Shown here one piece after another: positions 45,268 through 53,864 of a DNA stretch of 64,000 nucleotides. Below the pieces are notes generated by a model. The model did no database searches. It was not told the DNA's origin and was given only the letters and a program-made list of their open reading frames with translations. The position numbers and the translations under genes were made by a program. Numbering within the stretch: position 1 is the first letter of the stretch; each line of letters begins with the position of its first letter. The stretch is taken from the NCBI RefSeq assembly GCF_003610455.1, contig NZ_RAQK01000001.1, forward strand, positions 310,001 through 374,000, read 5' to 3'. This DNA is from Sulfitobacter guttiformis (GTDB lineage: Bacteria; Pseudomonadota; Alphaproteobacteria; Rhodobacterales; Rhodobacteraceae).

Positions 45268-45651
45268 TTAGTTCACGCGGCTCCACGTCTGCTTTTTACA
45301 AATGGGCCCGACGCACCCAGACACGTTTAATGTGTTCCCCGATAGCGCCATCTTGGATCTGAATGTCTTGCCGGTGGAAGGCTGCCAGATTTGGCCACTT
45401 TTGTAAGCGCCGCCGCCTGCCGGAGACATGTCCCAAACCAGTTTCTTGCCCAGATTTTCGGACTTGTACTCCCCCGAGGCGTTGAATGTACGCGCGATGG
45501 TACCGCACAGGGTTGCACCGCACATGCCCATCTTCACGTGCGCATATGCACCATCGTCAACCTCGGTCTTCCATGTACCCTCCGCCGGATCGGCCCAAGC
45601 CGCACCCGCAAAACAAATAGCCGCAATTGCCGCTGTCAAAATCATTCTCAT
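45268..45651 (-). CDS. DUF2147 secreted protein, copy 2
   Basis: 127 residues; GGGAGG lies seven bases before the first ATG. Signal peptide RMILTAAIAAICFAGAAWAD, then the DUF2147 pattern EGTWKTE, CGATLCGTIART, GQIWQPSTGKTFRSKMALSGNTLNVSGCVG and KKQTWSRVN. About the same length as copy 1 and clearly related; the two probably arose by tandem duplication. The position of conserved cysteines (two in CGxxxCG, two near the end) suggests two disulfides. Confidence 0.88.
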   Translation of the reverse strand: MRMILTAAIAAICFAGAAWADPAEGTWKTEVDDGAYAHVKMGMCGATLCGTIARTFNASGEYKSENLGKKLVWDMSPAGGGAYKSGQIWQPSTGKTFRSKMALSGNTLNVSGCVGPICKKQTWSRVN

Positions 45652-45786
45652 ACACGTTCCTCCCTAGAACTGCTGGGGAGCATGGCGCATCGCCCCCCAT
45701 TCGAGCAAGCTTAACGTAAGGTCGCGTTGCACATGGTCCCGATCCGTGCAAAACCCCCGCAACCCAGACATAAGGACACGACGGCC

Positions 45787-46506
45787 ATGATCCTCTATCC
45801 CGCGATTGATCTCAAAGACGGACAGGCCGTGCGCCTTGTTCATGGCGATATGGCGCAATCAACTGTTTTCAACGATGATCCCGCCGCGCAGGCACAATCC
45901 TTCGTCGATGCAGGCTGCACCTGGCTCCATCTGGTTGATCTCAACGGTGCCTTCGCAGGCGCGCCCGTAAACGCCGCACCGGTTGAAGAGATCCTCAAGC
46001 GCTGCAAGGTTCCTGCCCAGTTGGGCGGAGGCATCCGTGACATGGCAACGATCGAGACATGGCTAGACAAAGGCCTCGCCCGCGTCATTCTCGGGACGGT
46101 CGCTGTCGAAAACCCCGATCTGGTGCGCGAAGCCGCCCGCGCCTTTCCCGGTCAGGTCGCCGTAGGCATCGATGCCCGCAATGGCCGTGTGGCCACCAAA
46201 GGTTGGGCGGAGGAGACGGATGTCATGGTCACCGACCTCGCCAAATCGTTTCAAGACGCAGGCGTTGCCGCGATCATTTACACCGACATCCTGCGCGACG
46301 GTGCCATGGGTGGCCCGAACATTGAGGCAACAGCCGCGCTGGCCCGTGCAGTGAGCATACCAGTTATTGCCTCTGGCGGTGTGTCCTCGCTCTCCGATCT
46401 GGAAGCGCTAAAGGCCACAGGCGTTATCAGCGGGGCCATTTCCGGCCGCGCACTCTATGATGGCGCTATCGACTTGGCTGAGGCACTTCATGCGCTGGCA
46501 GGATAA
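45787..46506 (+). CDS. hisA: ProFAR isomerase
   Basis: (Beta-alpha)8-barrel isomerase of histidine synthesis. 239 residues from the ATG at 45787 (AAGGAC upstream); the frame extends 20 codons further without similarity. Catalytic aspartates are in [14 protein letters not shown] (residue 8) and [16 protein letters not shown] (near 128). Phosphate-binding glycine motifs are LGGGIRD and [11 protein letters not shown]. Followed by a 204-base gap before hisF. Confidence 0.97.
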   Translation: MILYPAIDLKDGQAVRLVHGDMAQSTVFNDDPAAQAQSFVDAGCTWLHLVDLNGAFAGAPVNAAPVEEILKRCKVPAQLGGGIRDMATIETWLDKGLARVILGTVAVENPDLVREAARAFPGQVAVGIDARNGRVATKGWAEETDVMVTDLAKSFQDAGVAAIIYTDILRDGAMGGPNIEATAALARAVSIPVIASGGVSSLSDLEALKATGVISGAISGRALYDGAIDLAEALHALAG

Positions 46507-46710
46507 AGAAGTCTTGCTCCTAATCTGGATCGGTTAGGTCGGGTTTTCTTGCAACGCTAGGTCGGGCGGTGGTGCGGCTCTGTTGCTTGTTACGGTTGGC
46601 GATTGGCAGCATCCCTGCCGATCAAATCAAAAAATATGAACAAAAAGAACCAATGCTTTCACACCAAGAGCCACCTTGCCCCATGCCTCGCCGACAGCTA
46701 AACCCGTCTC

Positions 46711-47472
46711 ATGCTTAAAACACGCATCATCCCCTGTCTCGATGTCGCCGACGGCCGTGTGGTCAAAGGTGTAAATTTTGTCGGCCTGCGCGATGCGGGT
46801 GACCCCGTCGATGCAGCCATCGCATATGACGCCGCTGGCGCGGACGAATTGTGCTTTCTCGACATTCACGCCACCCATGAGAACCGCGGCACAATGTTCG
46901 ACATGGTCCGCCGCACCGCCGAGCATTGCTATATCCCGCTAACAGTCGGCGGCGGCGTGCGCACAGTAGCAGACGTACGTGCGCTCCTGCTCGCTGGTGC
47001 TGACAAAGTCAGCTTTAACTCCGCCGCAGTCGCCAACCCCGATGTCGTGGCCGAGGCAGCCGATCAGTTTGGTAGCCAGTGCATTGTTGCCGCCATCGAC
47101 GCTAAAACCGTGAGCCCTGGCAAATGGGAAATTTTCACCCATGGCGGGCGCAAATCTACAGGCATCGACGCCGTTGAATTCGCGATCACCATGATGGAGA
47201 AAGGCGCGGGTGAGATCCTGCTCACCTCCATGGACCGTGACGGCACCAAACAAGGGTTCAACCTCCCCCTCACCCGCGCCATCTCTGATGCAGTCACAAT
47301 GCCGGTAATCGCTTCTGGCGGGGTCGGCACACTCGACCATCTTGTGGACGGCGTTACGGAAGGCGGCGCATCCGCTGTTCTTGCCGCGTCCATATTCCAC
47401 TTTGGCGAATTCACCATTGGACAGGCGAAACAGCACATGGCCGCTGCCGGCATTCCAATGAGGCTTACATGA
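46711..47472 (+). CDS. hisF: Imidazole glycerol phosphate synthase, cyclase subunit
   Basis: Closes the imidazole ring using ammonia from HisH, releasing IGP and AICAR. 253 residues with catalytic Asp11 in [15 protein letters not shown] and Asp130 in [14 protein letters not shown]; phosphate-binding [11 protein letters not shown] and [11 protein letters not shown]. No strong ribosome site is visible before the ATG. hisE starts inside its stop codon region (four-base overlap). Confidence 0.97.
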   Translation: MLKTRIIPCLDVADGRVVKGVNFVGLRDAGDPVDAAIAYDAAGADELCFLDIHATHENRGTMFDMVRRTAEHCYIPLTVGGGVRTVADVRALLLAGADKVSFNSAAVANPDVVAEAADQFGSQCIVAAIDAKTVSPGKWEIFTHGGRKSTGIDAVEFAITMMEKGAGEILLTSMDRDGTKQGFNLPLTRAISDAVTMPVIASGGVGTLDHLVDGVTEGGASAVLAASIFHFGEFTIGQAKQHMAAAGIPMRLT

Positions 47473-47798
47473 CCCGTTCAATAACAGCTAGCGCCACACT
47501 GGACGCGCTTTACGCCACTATCCTCACCCGTAAAGACGCCGATCCCGCCTCGAGCTGGACCGCCCAGTTGCTGGCAAAAGGTCCCGAAAAATGCGCCGAA
47601 AAATTCGGTGAGGAAGCGATTGAAGCGATCATCGAAGCGGTAAAAGACGACAAAGCGGCCCTCACATCAGAGGCCGCCGATGTCCTCTATCACCTGCTGG
47701 TGATGCTCGCCGCCCGCGATGTTCCGCTCTCCGATGTGATGGAAGTTCTGGCAAAGCGGCAATCCACTTCCGGTATTGCCGAAAAGGCTTCCCGCTAG
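47469..47798 (+). CDS. hisE: Phosphoribosyl-ATP pyrophosphatase
   Basis: Second step of histidine synthesis, as a separate 109-residue MazG-like protein. The metal-binding EExxE-type motif is in [40 protein letters not shown]. Coupled to hisF. hisI and hisG, hisD are not in this window. Confidence 0.96.
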   Translation: MTRSITASATLDALYATILTRKDADPASSWTAQLLAKGPEKCAEKFGEEAIEAIIEAVKDDKAALTSEAADVLYHLLVMLAARDVPLSDVMEVLAKRQSTSGIAEKASR

Positions 47799-47866
47799 TT
47801 TTTCTTTTTTAAAAAAGTTCAACCTGCCCACCCTATTGGCCTACGTGGTCGTGGTGCGAACGTGCC

Positions 47867-48334
47867 TCATAGTTTACTTGAAATAATGCCTGTATTGAAC
47901 CCGCCCTTGCGTAATTCACCAAACAACCTCTGATACTCAATCTTGGGGCAACGGTTTTGTACAACATCAACGCCCCGTTCCTGTGCCGTTGCTGCTGCCT
48001 CCACATGCTCCACCCCGATCTGCATCCAGATCGTCTTCAAATCGGGAAAATGGGCAAGCGCGTCGTCCACAATCGCTGGTACAGCCTCGGAGCGCCGGAA
48101 AATATCGATCATATCCACCGGCTCTTCGATCTCCAACAGGCTGGCCACCACAGGTGTCCCAAACAGGGTCTGCCCAGTCAAAAGCGGATTAACCGGTATG
48201 ACCGTATAGCCACGCAAACTGAGATACCGCGCGACGAAGTAGCTTGCGCGTACAGGATTATCAGACACTCCCACAATCGCGACCCGCTTTGTGCGTGTGA
48301 GAATCTCTTTCAAGAATGAATCGGTATATGTCAT
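47867..48334 (-). CDS. CoA-binding domain protein (YccU type)
   Basis: 155 residues with a Rossmann-like CoA-binding fold: RVAIVGVSDNPVRASYFVARYLSLRGYTVIPVNP at the start, then PVDMIDIFRRSEAVPAIVDDAL, KTIWMQIGVEHVEAAATAQERGVDVVQNRCPKIEY. This matches the YccU/DUF1014-like CoA-binding family, which lacks the ligase catalytic domain; the ligand is likely CoA but the physiological role is unknown. It converges with hisE. Confidence 0.88.
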   Translation of the reverse strand: MTYTDSFLKEILTRTKRVAIVGVSDNPVRASYFVARYLSLRGYTVIPVNPLLTGQTLFGTPVVASLLEIEEPVDMIDIFRRSEAVPAIVDDALAHFPDLKTIWMQIGVEHVEAAATAQERGVDVVQNRCPKIEYQRLFGELRKGGFNTGIISSKL

Positions 48335-48359
48335 CTGGCCATACTATCGGCGCGGCGAA

Positions 48360-48390
48360 TAAAAAAAACCTCCCGAACGTTGTCGGGAGG
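48360..48390 (-). terminator. Strong terminator upstream of the CoA-binding gene
   Basis: CCTCCCGA / TCGGGAGG stem (48369-48376 with 48383-48390) followed on the minus strand by nine T (48368-48360). It would end the transcript of the zinc-ribbon gene upstream, shortly before the CoA-binding gene starts at 48334. Confidence 0.85.
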
Positions 48391-48536
48391 CTGAAAAAGT
48401 AGGAACAGGGACAAAAAACAGGGCGGGTGTTCCAATCCGTCCTGCCTAACCTAAAGATAGGAACCCCCTTTGCAGATAGTAAGGGGCAGCGAAGCATGAA
48501 TAAGCAAGCCGCGGGCAATGCGCCGTTATCCGCCGG

Positions 48537-48791
48537 TCAGTCTAATATATCCTCAATCAATTCAAACGCTTCTTCCGCAAATTTGCGGAATAAGCCCTTG
48601 CGCCTTTTCAACGGTTTGTCCCGCTTTGCAGGTGCCGCTTTGGGCAACTTGCGCAGTGTGTGTGGAGTTGGCTGATGGGTCACAGCAGGCTGCGCGACGG
48701 GCGCGGTCGTTGGCATCAGTTTAAGACTGCGCAGCGGCGCCCCGCAAGAACCACAGCTTAGCGTGTGATGCCCTGTGTCCATAAGCAACAT
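48537..48791 (-). CDS. Small zinc-ribbon protein, start uncertain
   Basis: From the ATG at 48791 the protein has 84 residues: HTLSCGSCGAPL near residue 10, a proline-rich linker and a basic-to-acidic C-terminus (KRRKGLFRKFAEEAFELIEDILD). The codons upstream read KIATCCHCGTRA in the same frame, supplying the first CxxC of a zinc ribbon, yet no ATG, GTG or TTG precedes them after the in-frame TAG; a GGGAGAGGGG stretch stands before an ATC at 48842. The functional protein may therefore begin about 17 codons earlier at a rare start codon. Similar small zinc-ribbon proteins are common in Rhodobacteraceae; function unknown. Confidence 0.7.
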   Translation of the reverse strand: MLLMDTGHHTLSCGSCGAPLRSLKLMPTTAPVAQPAVTHQPTPHTLRKLPKAAPAKRDKPLKRRKGLFRKFAEEAFELIEDILD

Positions 48792-48889
48792 CGCACGCGT
48801 CCCGCAATGACAACAGGTCGCGATTTTTGCCGGATGGGCGATGGCCCCTCTCCCCCTTGATGGTGCAACTTGTGCTAGTTTGCGCTGCG

Positions 48890-49666
48890 TCAGGAATGAT
48901 CTCTAGTGGCATATAATCCGATCGCCGCCGCATTTGAGACATTGAGCGATCCAAATCCACCACCTGCGTCAATCCGCACCAAAGCATCGACCGTTTCACG
49001 GGTTTTCTCGCGCAAGCCGGGGCCTTCAGCCCCCATGACCAATGCCACAGCGCGGTCTCGCTTGCCCGCGACCGCAGCTTCGATTGTCAACTCTGCCTCC
49101 CCGTCCAAGCCGAGCACAAGATAGCCCATATCCTGAAGCTCCTTGATTCCATCAGCGAGGTTGCGGATTCGCAGATAGGGCTGACGCTCGAGCGCGCCGG
49201 AGGCTGATTTCGCCAAAGCACCGGTTTCGGGCGCTGAATGATGCTTGGTCCCGATGACGGCCGACGCGCCTAGCACCTCCGCCGAGCGCAGGATCGCGCC
49301 AACATTGTGCGGGTCGGTCACACGGTCGAGCAGGATCACACGCGGTGCCGCCTTGCCGATACACACATCTGCCATCCGCCCCCAATCCAGCGGCTTGACC
49401 TCCAGCACGACACCCTGATGCACAGAGCCGGGATCAATCGGAGGGCGAAATTTGCGCGGATCAATAACTTCGGGCACGACCCCGCTGGCAGCAACGGCGT
49501 CTTCGAGTTTGACCAAGGCGTTGGGCGTGACCATCATCGTGATCTTCTCGCGCTTGGGATTCATGAGCGCATCGCGAACAGCGTGCAGACCGAACAGCCA
49601 CAGCGTCTCGCGGGCATCCGCTTTTTTGCCCTGCTCTTTTTCCACAACCCACTTCGGTTTTTTCAT
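48890..49666 (-). CDS. rlmB: 23S rRNA (guanosine(2251)-2'-O)-methyltransferase RlmB-like (SpoU family)
   Basis: 258 residues from the ATG at 49666; a frame to 49729 adds residues overlapping nothing conserved. It has an N-terminal substrate-binding domain (WLFGLHAVRDALMNPKR) and the SPOUT knot: VILLDRVTDPHNVGAILRSAEVLGA, LVMGAEGPGLREKTRE and GSLNVSNAAAIGLY. It methylates the 2'-OH of G2251 in the ribosomal P loop if RlmB; related TrmH-family targets cannot be excluded. Sits beside tRNA-Tyr on the opposite strand. Confidence 0.9.
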   Translation of the reverse strand: MKKPKWVVEKEQGKKADARETLWLFGLHAVRDALMNPKREKITMMVTPNALVKLEDAVAASGVVPEVIDPRKFRPPIDPGSVHQGVVLEVKPLDWGRMADVCIGKAAPRVILLDRVTDPHNVGAILRSAEVLGASAVIGTKHHSAPETGALAKSASGALERQPYLRIRNLADGIKELQDMGYLVLGLDGEAELTIEAAVAGKRDRAVALVMGAEGPGLREKTRETVDALVRIDAGGGFGSLNVSNAAAIGLYATRDHS

Positions 49667-49840
49667 TTTAGTCCCAATCCTATTGCGCGCTTGGCTCCAT
49701 CCTCTACCTGTTTGCGCGCAGCAGGCCAAGCCTCGCCTGACATCCAGCGTGCTGCTGGCAACCGCCCTACAGAAATCCTTTGAAACGGGCGGAATTAGAG
49801 GTTGACGCCCCTCGGACCCGCAGGTAATCCAAGCGCCAGT

Positions 49841-49924
49841 GGGCGACAGGCCGCAAGGTGTGGCAGGGGACTGTAACTCCCTCGCGGAGACGCACGCCTG
49901 GTTCGATTCCAGGGTCGCCCACCA
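49841..49924 (+). tRNA. tRNA-Tyr (anticodon GTA)
   Basis: Acceptor GGGCGAC/GTCGCCC, D-arm GCCG...TGGC, anticodon stem GGGGA/TCCCT with loop CTGTAAC (anticodon GTA), a long variable arm (CGCGGAGACGCAC) as expected for bacterial tRNA-Tyr, T-arm CCTGG-TTCGATT-CCAGG, discriminator A and encoded CCA. 84 bases. Confidence 0.94.
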
Positions 49925-49952
49925 CTCAACATCTCATTTAAGACAAGAGAGT

Positions 49953-49971
49953 TAAGGGCCTCCGGCCTTTA
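49953..49971 (+). terminator. Possible weak terminator after tRNA-Tyr
   Basis: TAAGGGCC-tcc-GGCCTTTA is an 8-bp stem with one G-T pair, about 28 bases after the tRNA end. Only a TATTTTG stretch follows some bases later, so termination may be inefficient. Confidence 0.4.
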
Positions 49972-50102
49972 CCCGTGTATTTTGATATTCGTACCGCATG
50001 GCCTTCAATGCAGCATTATGCAGCCTCGGAGCTTTGTGGTCTTGCATGACACATAGGGCATCCGCATCCCTTGAAAAAACAACAGCCCCAAAACAGCAAA
50101 AA

Positions 50103-50139
50103 GCCTCTGCCCCCCCCAGAGGGGGCGGAGGCCCTTTTT
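50103..50139. terminator. Bidirectional terminator before the repeat protein gene end
   Basis: A 12-bp stem (50103-50114 with 50121-50132, one G-T pair), loop CCCAGA, followed by CCTTTTTATTT on the plus strand and by TTTTTGCTG on the minus strand. It probably ends the transcript of the minus-strand gene whose stop is at 50158. Confidence 0.8.
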
Positions 50140-50157
50140 ATTTCACGTGCAGATCGA

Positions 50158-52209
50158 TCAGATGAAAATATCGTCTTCTTCGACATCGTCTACTGCGTCG
50201 ATTGCTTCGATTGCTTCGACCAGTTTGTCATTCGACACCGGCTGCAACACGGGAATGCCTGCAATATATTGGACATCATATTGATCACCCTTGCCATCAT
50301 CGACAAACTCTTCGTCAGATGTTGGAATAAAGGTCAGATCATCCACAGCACCCGAACCTACGAGGTTCACGTTCATCGTTGAGACATTATCGGCGTTAAT
50401 GATGACTTCCTGTTGGCTGTTGTTGCCCGACGCAGGAATGTCGACCGTGTTGATCAGCGTTCCGTCCACATCAAACAGGTCAATCGTGCCGCCGTGCTCT
50501 TCGATATCCAGCAGTTTGATGCTGACAACCTCTGATGGCGCGTCGAAATCGAAGCTGATTGTCCCGCCGCGCGCATTGTCATCCGCGTCAGAACTATCGT
50601 TATCCTCCGAGATAATGAGCGCGTTGCCACGGTCACTATATCCCAAATCGTAATCGCCGCCTGTAGGGCTGTTGGTGTCAAAGATCATTGCATCGTTCTG
50701 GCTGGCTTCGCCATCACCAGCGCGCTGGGCCGAGACCGTAACGCCCTCGAACTGGCCATCGACCACATCGCCAGAAGAAAGGCCCTCGAAATCAAGTGTA
50801 ATCGCTTCGCCGTCTGCAACAACTTCTGTGGTTGTTTCAGTCACGGTCAGGTTATCAAAGAACACTCGCTCGTTGCTCGAAGAAATGTCGGAGATAATGC
50901 GGAATTGAACATTGCCGTTGATATCGTCCAACGCGCCGCCGGAATAGGACAAGGTGCCGCCGCTCTCGGTGATCTCGTTGCCAGTGTTGCTGCCCACCAG
51001 CGCCGTACCAGCGTTGTTGACGACAAATTTATCAAGCGTCTGCCAGTTGCCATCCTCGGTGCGTACCTGAAGCGTTAGGTGATCGGCATAGTAACCGGAC
51101 GCTTCGAACAGGCTCGCATCCTCGACACGTGCATCAAAGCTCAACGTGACGTCGCCATCCGCCGCCACGGCTGCGGTTTTGAGTACTCCGTCATTATAAC
51201 CATCTGTTACCAGCTGGTCACCCCTCACATCCCAGCGGCCATCATACTCGATTGCAGTGCTGTTATCTGGATCGTCAATGGCGTTGAAATCCTCGGAGAG
51301 GAGAACAGTTTCGACCGACTGCACCGCGCCGTCCACTTCCTCGGAGGCGGTGACAGAGATGTTGTCGAGTTTGATAAATTCATCAGCTGCCGTGACATCA
51401 GAGTCAAAGCGGAACTGCACGGTGTCTTGTGCCGTATCAAGAATGCCACCTTCGTAGAGGACATTACCGGCCGAGTTGCCGAATGTCTGACCCGTCAGCG
51501 AGCCTACAAGCGCGGTACCTGCATCATTGACCGCAAATTCGTCCAGCAATACCCAAGGGCCGCCGTCGATGCTTACTTCGACGCGCAGACTGTCCGCCAT
51601 TGCGCCCGAATTCTCGAACAGGTGGGTGTTGTGTACGTTTGCATCAAAGCTCAGCGTGACAGGACCATCTGTTGAAACCGTCTGGAGGTTCAAAACCCCC
51701 TCGTTGTTGCTGTTGGTGACAAGTTTGTCCCATGCTGCGGCCCAGTTGGTGTGACCTTCGACGATTGAGGAGTCTTCAGCTACATGGATGTCGTTGAAGT
51801 TGTCGAACAGCACTTCTTTGGAGACCAGCACCGGATCTGCATCGGGGGTGTCACCGGTCGTCAGTACCTGACCGCTCACACCATCGTCACTGTTTACCAC
51901 AGCCGCAAAGCTGCTGATATCGAGATCGGAAATGCTCAGCGGCTGACCATTGGCGGAGAACAAAGTAAAGTTGGCATTTGCTACCTCGCCCTGTGTTGTG
52001 CTGGCCGTGGTGCCGAACTGGATGCCGATGTCATACCCATCGGCAACCTGCGCGCCATTTTGCAGCGTATCAATCGCATTTGCCGCGGCCTGAATACCTG
52101 TCACGGGCGAGAAAATGCTGCCGTCGTTGGCTTCCGGAGAGAAGTTGATGTTGTCGATCGTGCTATCGTCGGACAAGTTGAAAAACAGACCGTCAAAATC
52201 AACAGGCAT
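50158..52209 (-). CDS. Large acidic repeat protein, probably extracellular; start uncertain
   Basis: 683 residues from the ATG at 52209, very rich in Asp, Asn, Ser, Thr and Gly with few Lys/Arg and no cysteine visible. Two modules of about 160 residues (about 131-290 and 303-460) repeat the same order: DNFN or EDFN start, WD..VTN, DGxVTLSFDA, FE.SG..AD.L, NDAGTALVGS, GGxLDxxxxxVQFRxxSD. A third domain (about 470-640) opens ITLDFEGLSSGDVV and contains IKLLDIEEHGGTIDLFD. The C-terminus is acidic (DDVEEDDIFI). Coding-like sequence continues upstream of the ATG for about 30 codons (ATIRISETDTGTLFIQ) without a standard start codon. Composition suggests a type I secreted surface protein, but I see no RTX nonapeptides. 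Function unknown. Confidence 0.7.
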   Translation of the reverse strand: MPVDFDGLFFNLSDDSTIDNINFSPEANDGSIFSPVTGIQAAANAIDTLQNGAQVADGYDIGIQFGTTASTTQGEVANANFTLFSANGQPLSISDLDISSFAAVVNSDDGVSGQVLTTGDTPDADPVLVSKEVLFDNFNDIHVAEDSSIVEGHTNWAAAWDKLVTNSNNEGVLNLQTVSTDGPVTLSFDANVHNTHLFENSGAMADSLRVEVSIDGGPWVLLDEFAVNDAGTALVGSLTGQTFGNSAGNVLYEGGILDTAQDTVQFRFDSDVTAADEFIKLDNISVTASEEVDGAVQSVETVLLSEDFNAIDDPDNSTAIEYDGRWDVRGDQLVTDGYNDGVLKTAAVAADGDVTLSFDARVEDASLFEASGYYADHLTLQVRTEDGNWQTLDKFVVNNAGTALVGSNTGNEITESGGTLSYSGGALDDINGNVQFRIISDISSSNERVFFDNLTVTETTTEVVADGEAITLDFEGLSSGDVVDGQFEGVTVSAQRAGDGEASQNDAMIFDTNSPTGGDYDLGYSDRGNALIISEDNDSSDADDNARGGTISFDFDAPSEVVSIKLLDIEEHGGTIDLFDVDGTLINTVDIPASGNNSQQEVIINADNVSTMNVNLVGSGAVDDLTFIPTSDEEFVDDGKGDQYDVQYIAGIPVLQPVSNDKLVEAIEAIDAVDDVEEDDIFI

Positions 52210-52725
52210 ACCCTGATCACCGGACAGTACCTGAATAAACAGCGTTCCTGTGTCTGTTTCGGAAATACGAATGGTCGCGGTTGGATCACATCCTAGTGTG
52301 ACAGTAACGGAGTTCTGAGTGCTCCTTACGGTAGTTTCCTAATTGTTAATAAACTAATGGCTAGGTCCAAAGCACAACGGGTCCTACTGGGAAAAGTAAA
52401 AGCTTTTACCCGCCACTAAATAGACACAATCGCCATGATTTCGCCGCATTGGCCCTGTTTAGGCGCCTCCATTGTTTCGCAAATAGTTACAATGGCGTTT
52501 TGACAGAGATTTTGTTTTTTGGTCTCTTTCGTTTCTCCGAGGGCTTCGAGAATCACCTGGCAAACAGCTGAACAGTTTGGAGCGTCTTGAAATTTCCATG
52601 CCACACGCGGCCCCCTGCCGCATTCATTTGCACTGCAAAATGGCGACTTCCAAAACGCGCCTTGCCGTCTATAGTAGTGGAAAAACGCGCATCCTGTGAC
52701 ACGCAGGGGCATTGAAGGACAGAGC
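52210..52725. other. Gap upstream of the repeat protein and glycosyltransferase genes
   Basis: Bases 52210-52310 look like the unstarted N-terminal coding part of the repeat protein. The rest holds an AT-rich stretch (52330-52410) with a 14-bp palindrome and a TTGACA at 52500 without a clear -10. No other gene seen. Confidence 0.5.
52396..52409. promoter_or_regulatory. Perfect 14-bp palindrome
   Basis: GTAAAAGCTTTTAC, perfectly self-complementary, lies about 190 bases upstream of the 52209 ATG and about 320 before the glycosyltransferase start. It has the size of a dimeric regulator site. No cognate regulator is next to it. Confidence 0.4.
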
Positions 52726-53730
52726 ATGGCACCCGAGACGGAGAAGACAAAACCCTTCAACGTGGTTGTGGTCGGTCAAAACGGGCGATTATCATTCGAA
52801 GCGGTGATCTTCGTCGCCTCCCTCCGCGCCATGAGCCCCGACTTCAAAGGGCGTATTCTGGTGGCAGAGCCGCAGATGGGGCCGCTTTGGGAAAAAGACC
52901 CGACCATCCGCAGCCAGCCTGTTCTGGATGCCCTGACTGAAATGGGTGCGGAGATAGTACCCTTTGACAACAAACACTTCGGCGAAGCCTATCCCTTTGG
53001 CAATAAAATCGAAATGCTGCAGTATCTCCCCGAGGGTGAACCATTTGTGTTTTTCGACACGGACACGCTGATCACCGGCGACCTTGCCGCCGTCCCTTTT
53101 GATTTCGACCGCCCCGGGGCATCCCTGCGCCGTGAGGACACATGGCCCCAACCACAGCTTTACGGGCCGGGCTATAGCGGTCTTTGGAAATCGCTTTACG
53201 ATAAATTCGACCTCGACTTCGAAAGCTCGCTCGACCTGAGCCAGCCCGATGAGTACTGGCGGCGCTATCTCTATTTCAACGCCGGTTTCTTCTTTTACAA
53301 ATGCCCCCATGAATTTGGCAAAAAATTCCTGGAGTATGCCATTGCGATCCGTGACACCCCGCCAGTCGAGTTGTGTGCGCAGGTGTTTGATCCATGGCTG
53401 GATCAAGTGGCACTGCCACTGGTCATTCATGCATTGGGTGGCGGACGCGACGCCCTGCCGGAGGGTCTGCTTGATGGCGAGGTGAGCTGTCACTACCGCC
53501 TCCTGCCACTACTCTATGCCCGCGAGAGCGATCATGTGGTAGCGGTACTGGAGCATGTGACATCCCCTAACAAGGTCAAAAAAGTTCTCAAGACATATGA
53601 CCCGATCAAGCGGATGGTATATCAGGGACGTGGGGAAAAAGCGCGCGCTATGTTTGATCGCGAAAACATGCCGCGCAAAGAACAGGCAATTCGCAATCGC
53701 CTCAAATCTAATGGATACTGGATGAGGTAG
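52726..53730 (+). CDS. Nucleotide-diphospho-sugar transferase-like protein (GT-A fold)
   Basis: 334 residues from the ATG at 52726 (AAGGAC upstream; a GTG ten codons earlier is less likely). A Rossmann-like start NVVVVGQNGRLSFEAVIFVASL is followed by LPEGEPFVFFDTDTLITGDLAAVPFDF, with a DxD motif (FDTDT) near residue 111 that would bind Mn and a nucleotide sugar. YFNAGFFFYKCP and WLDQVALPLVIHALGG further match GT-A glycosyltransferases of the GT8-like type. Single gene, no polysaccharide cluster around it; substrate unknown. Confidence 0.75.
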   Translation: MAPETEKTKPFNVVVVGQNGRLSFEAVIFVASLRAMSPDFKGRILVAEPQMGPLWEKDPTIRSQPVLDALTEMGAEIVPFDNKHFGEAYPFGNKIEMLQYLPEGEPFVFFDTDTLITGDLAAVPFDFDRPGASLRREDTWPQPQLYGPGYSGLWKSLYDKFDLDFESSLDLSQPDEYWRRYLYFNAGFFFYKCPHEFGKKFLEYAIAIRDTPPVELCAQVFDPWLDQVALPLVIHALGGGRDALPEGLLDGEVSCHYRLLPLLYARESDHVVAVLEHVTSPNKVKKVLKTYDPIKRMVYQGRGEKARAMFDRENMPRKEQAIRNRLKSNGYWMR

Positions 53731-53758
53731 CCGCCAGAGAAACATGATTTTAAATAGT

Positions 53759-53783
53759 AAAAAGGCCCGCGTATGCAGGCCTT
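53759..53783 (-). terminator. Terminator between convergent genes
   Basis: AAGGCC-cgcgtatgca-GGCCTT (53762-53783) followed on the minus strand by a run of T (53763-53759). It serves the RHH gene on the minus strand; on the plus strand only TTCTAT follows. Confidence 0.65.
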
Positions 53784-53864
53784 CTATACTCAACGAGGGT
53801 TGTAAACCGTAATTCAAGCGGCGCCCGTTCCATTTCGGACCATGACGCCGCCCCTTTGGAGAGG

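Noticed and set aside
48369..48390. Another cuckoo-type hairpin because of CCTCCC
   Set aside because: Here CCTCCC is paired in the stem, not displayed in the loop. It is an ordinary terminator on the minus strand.
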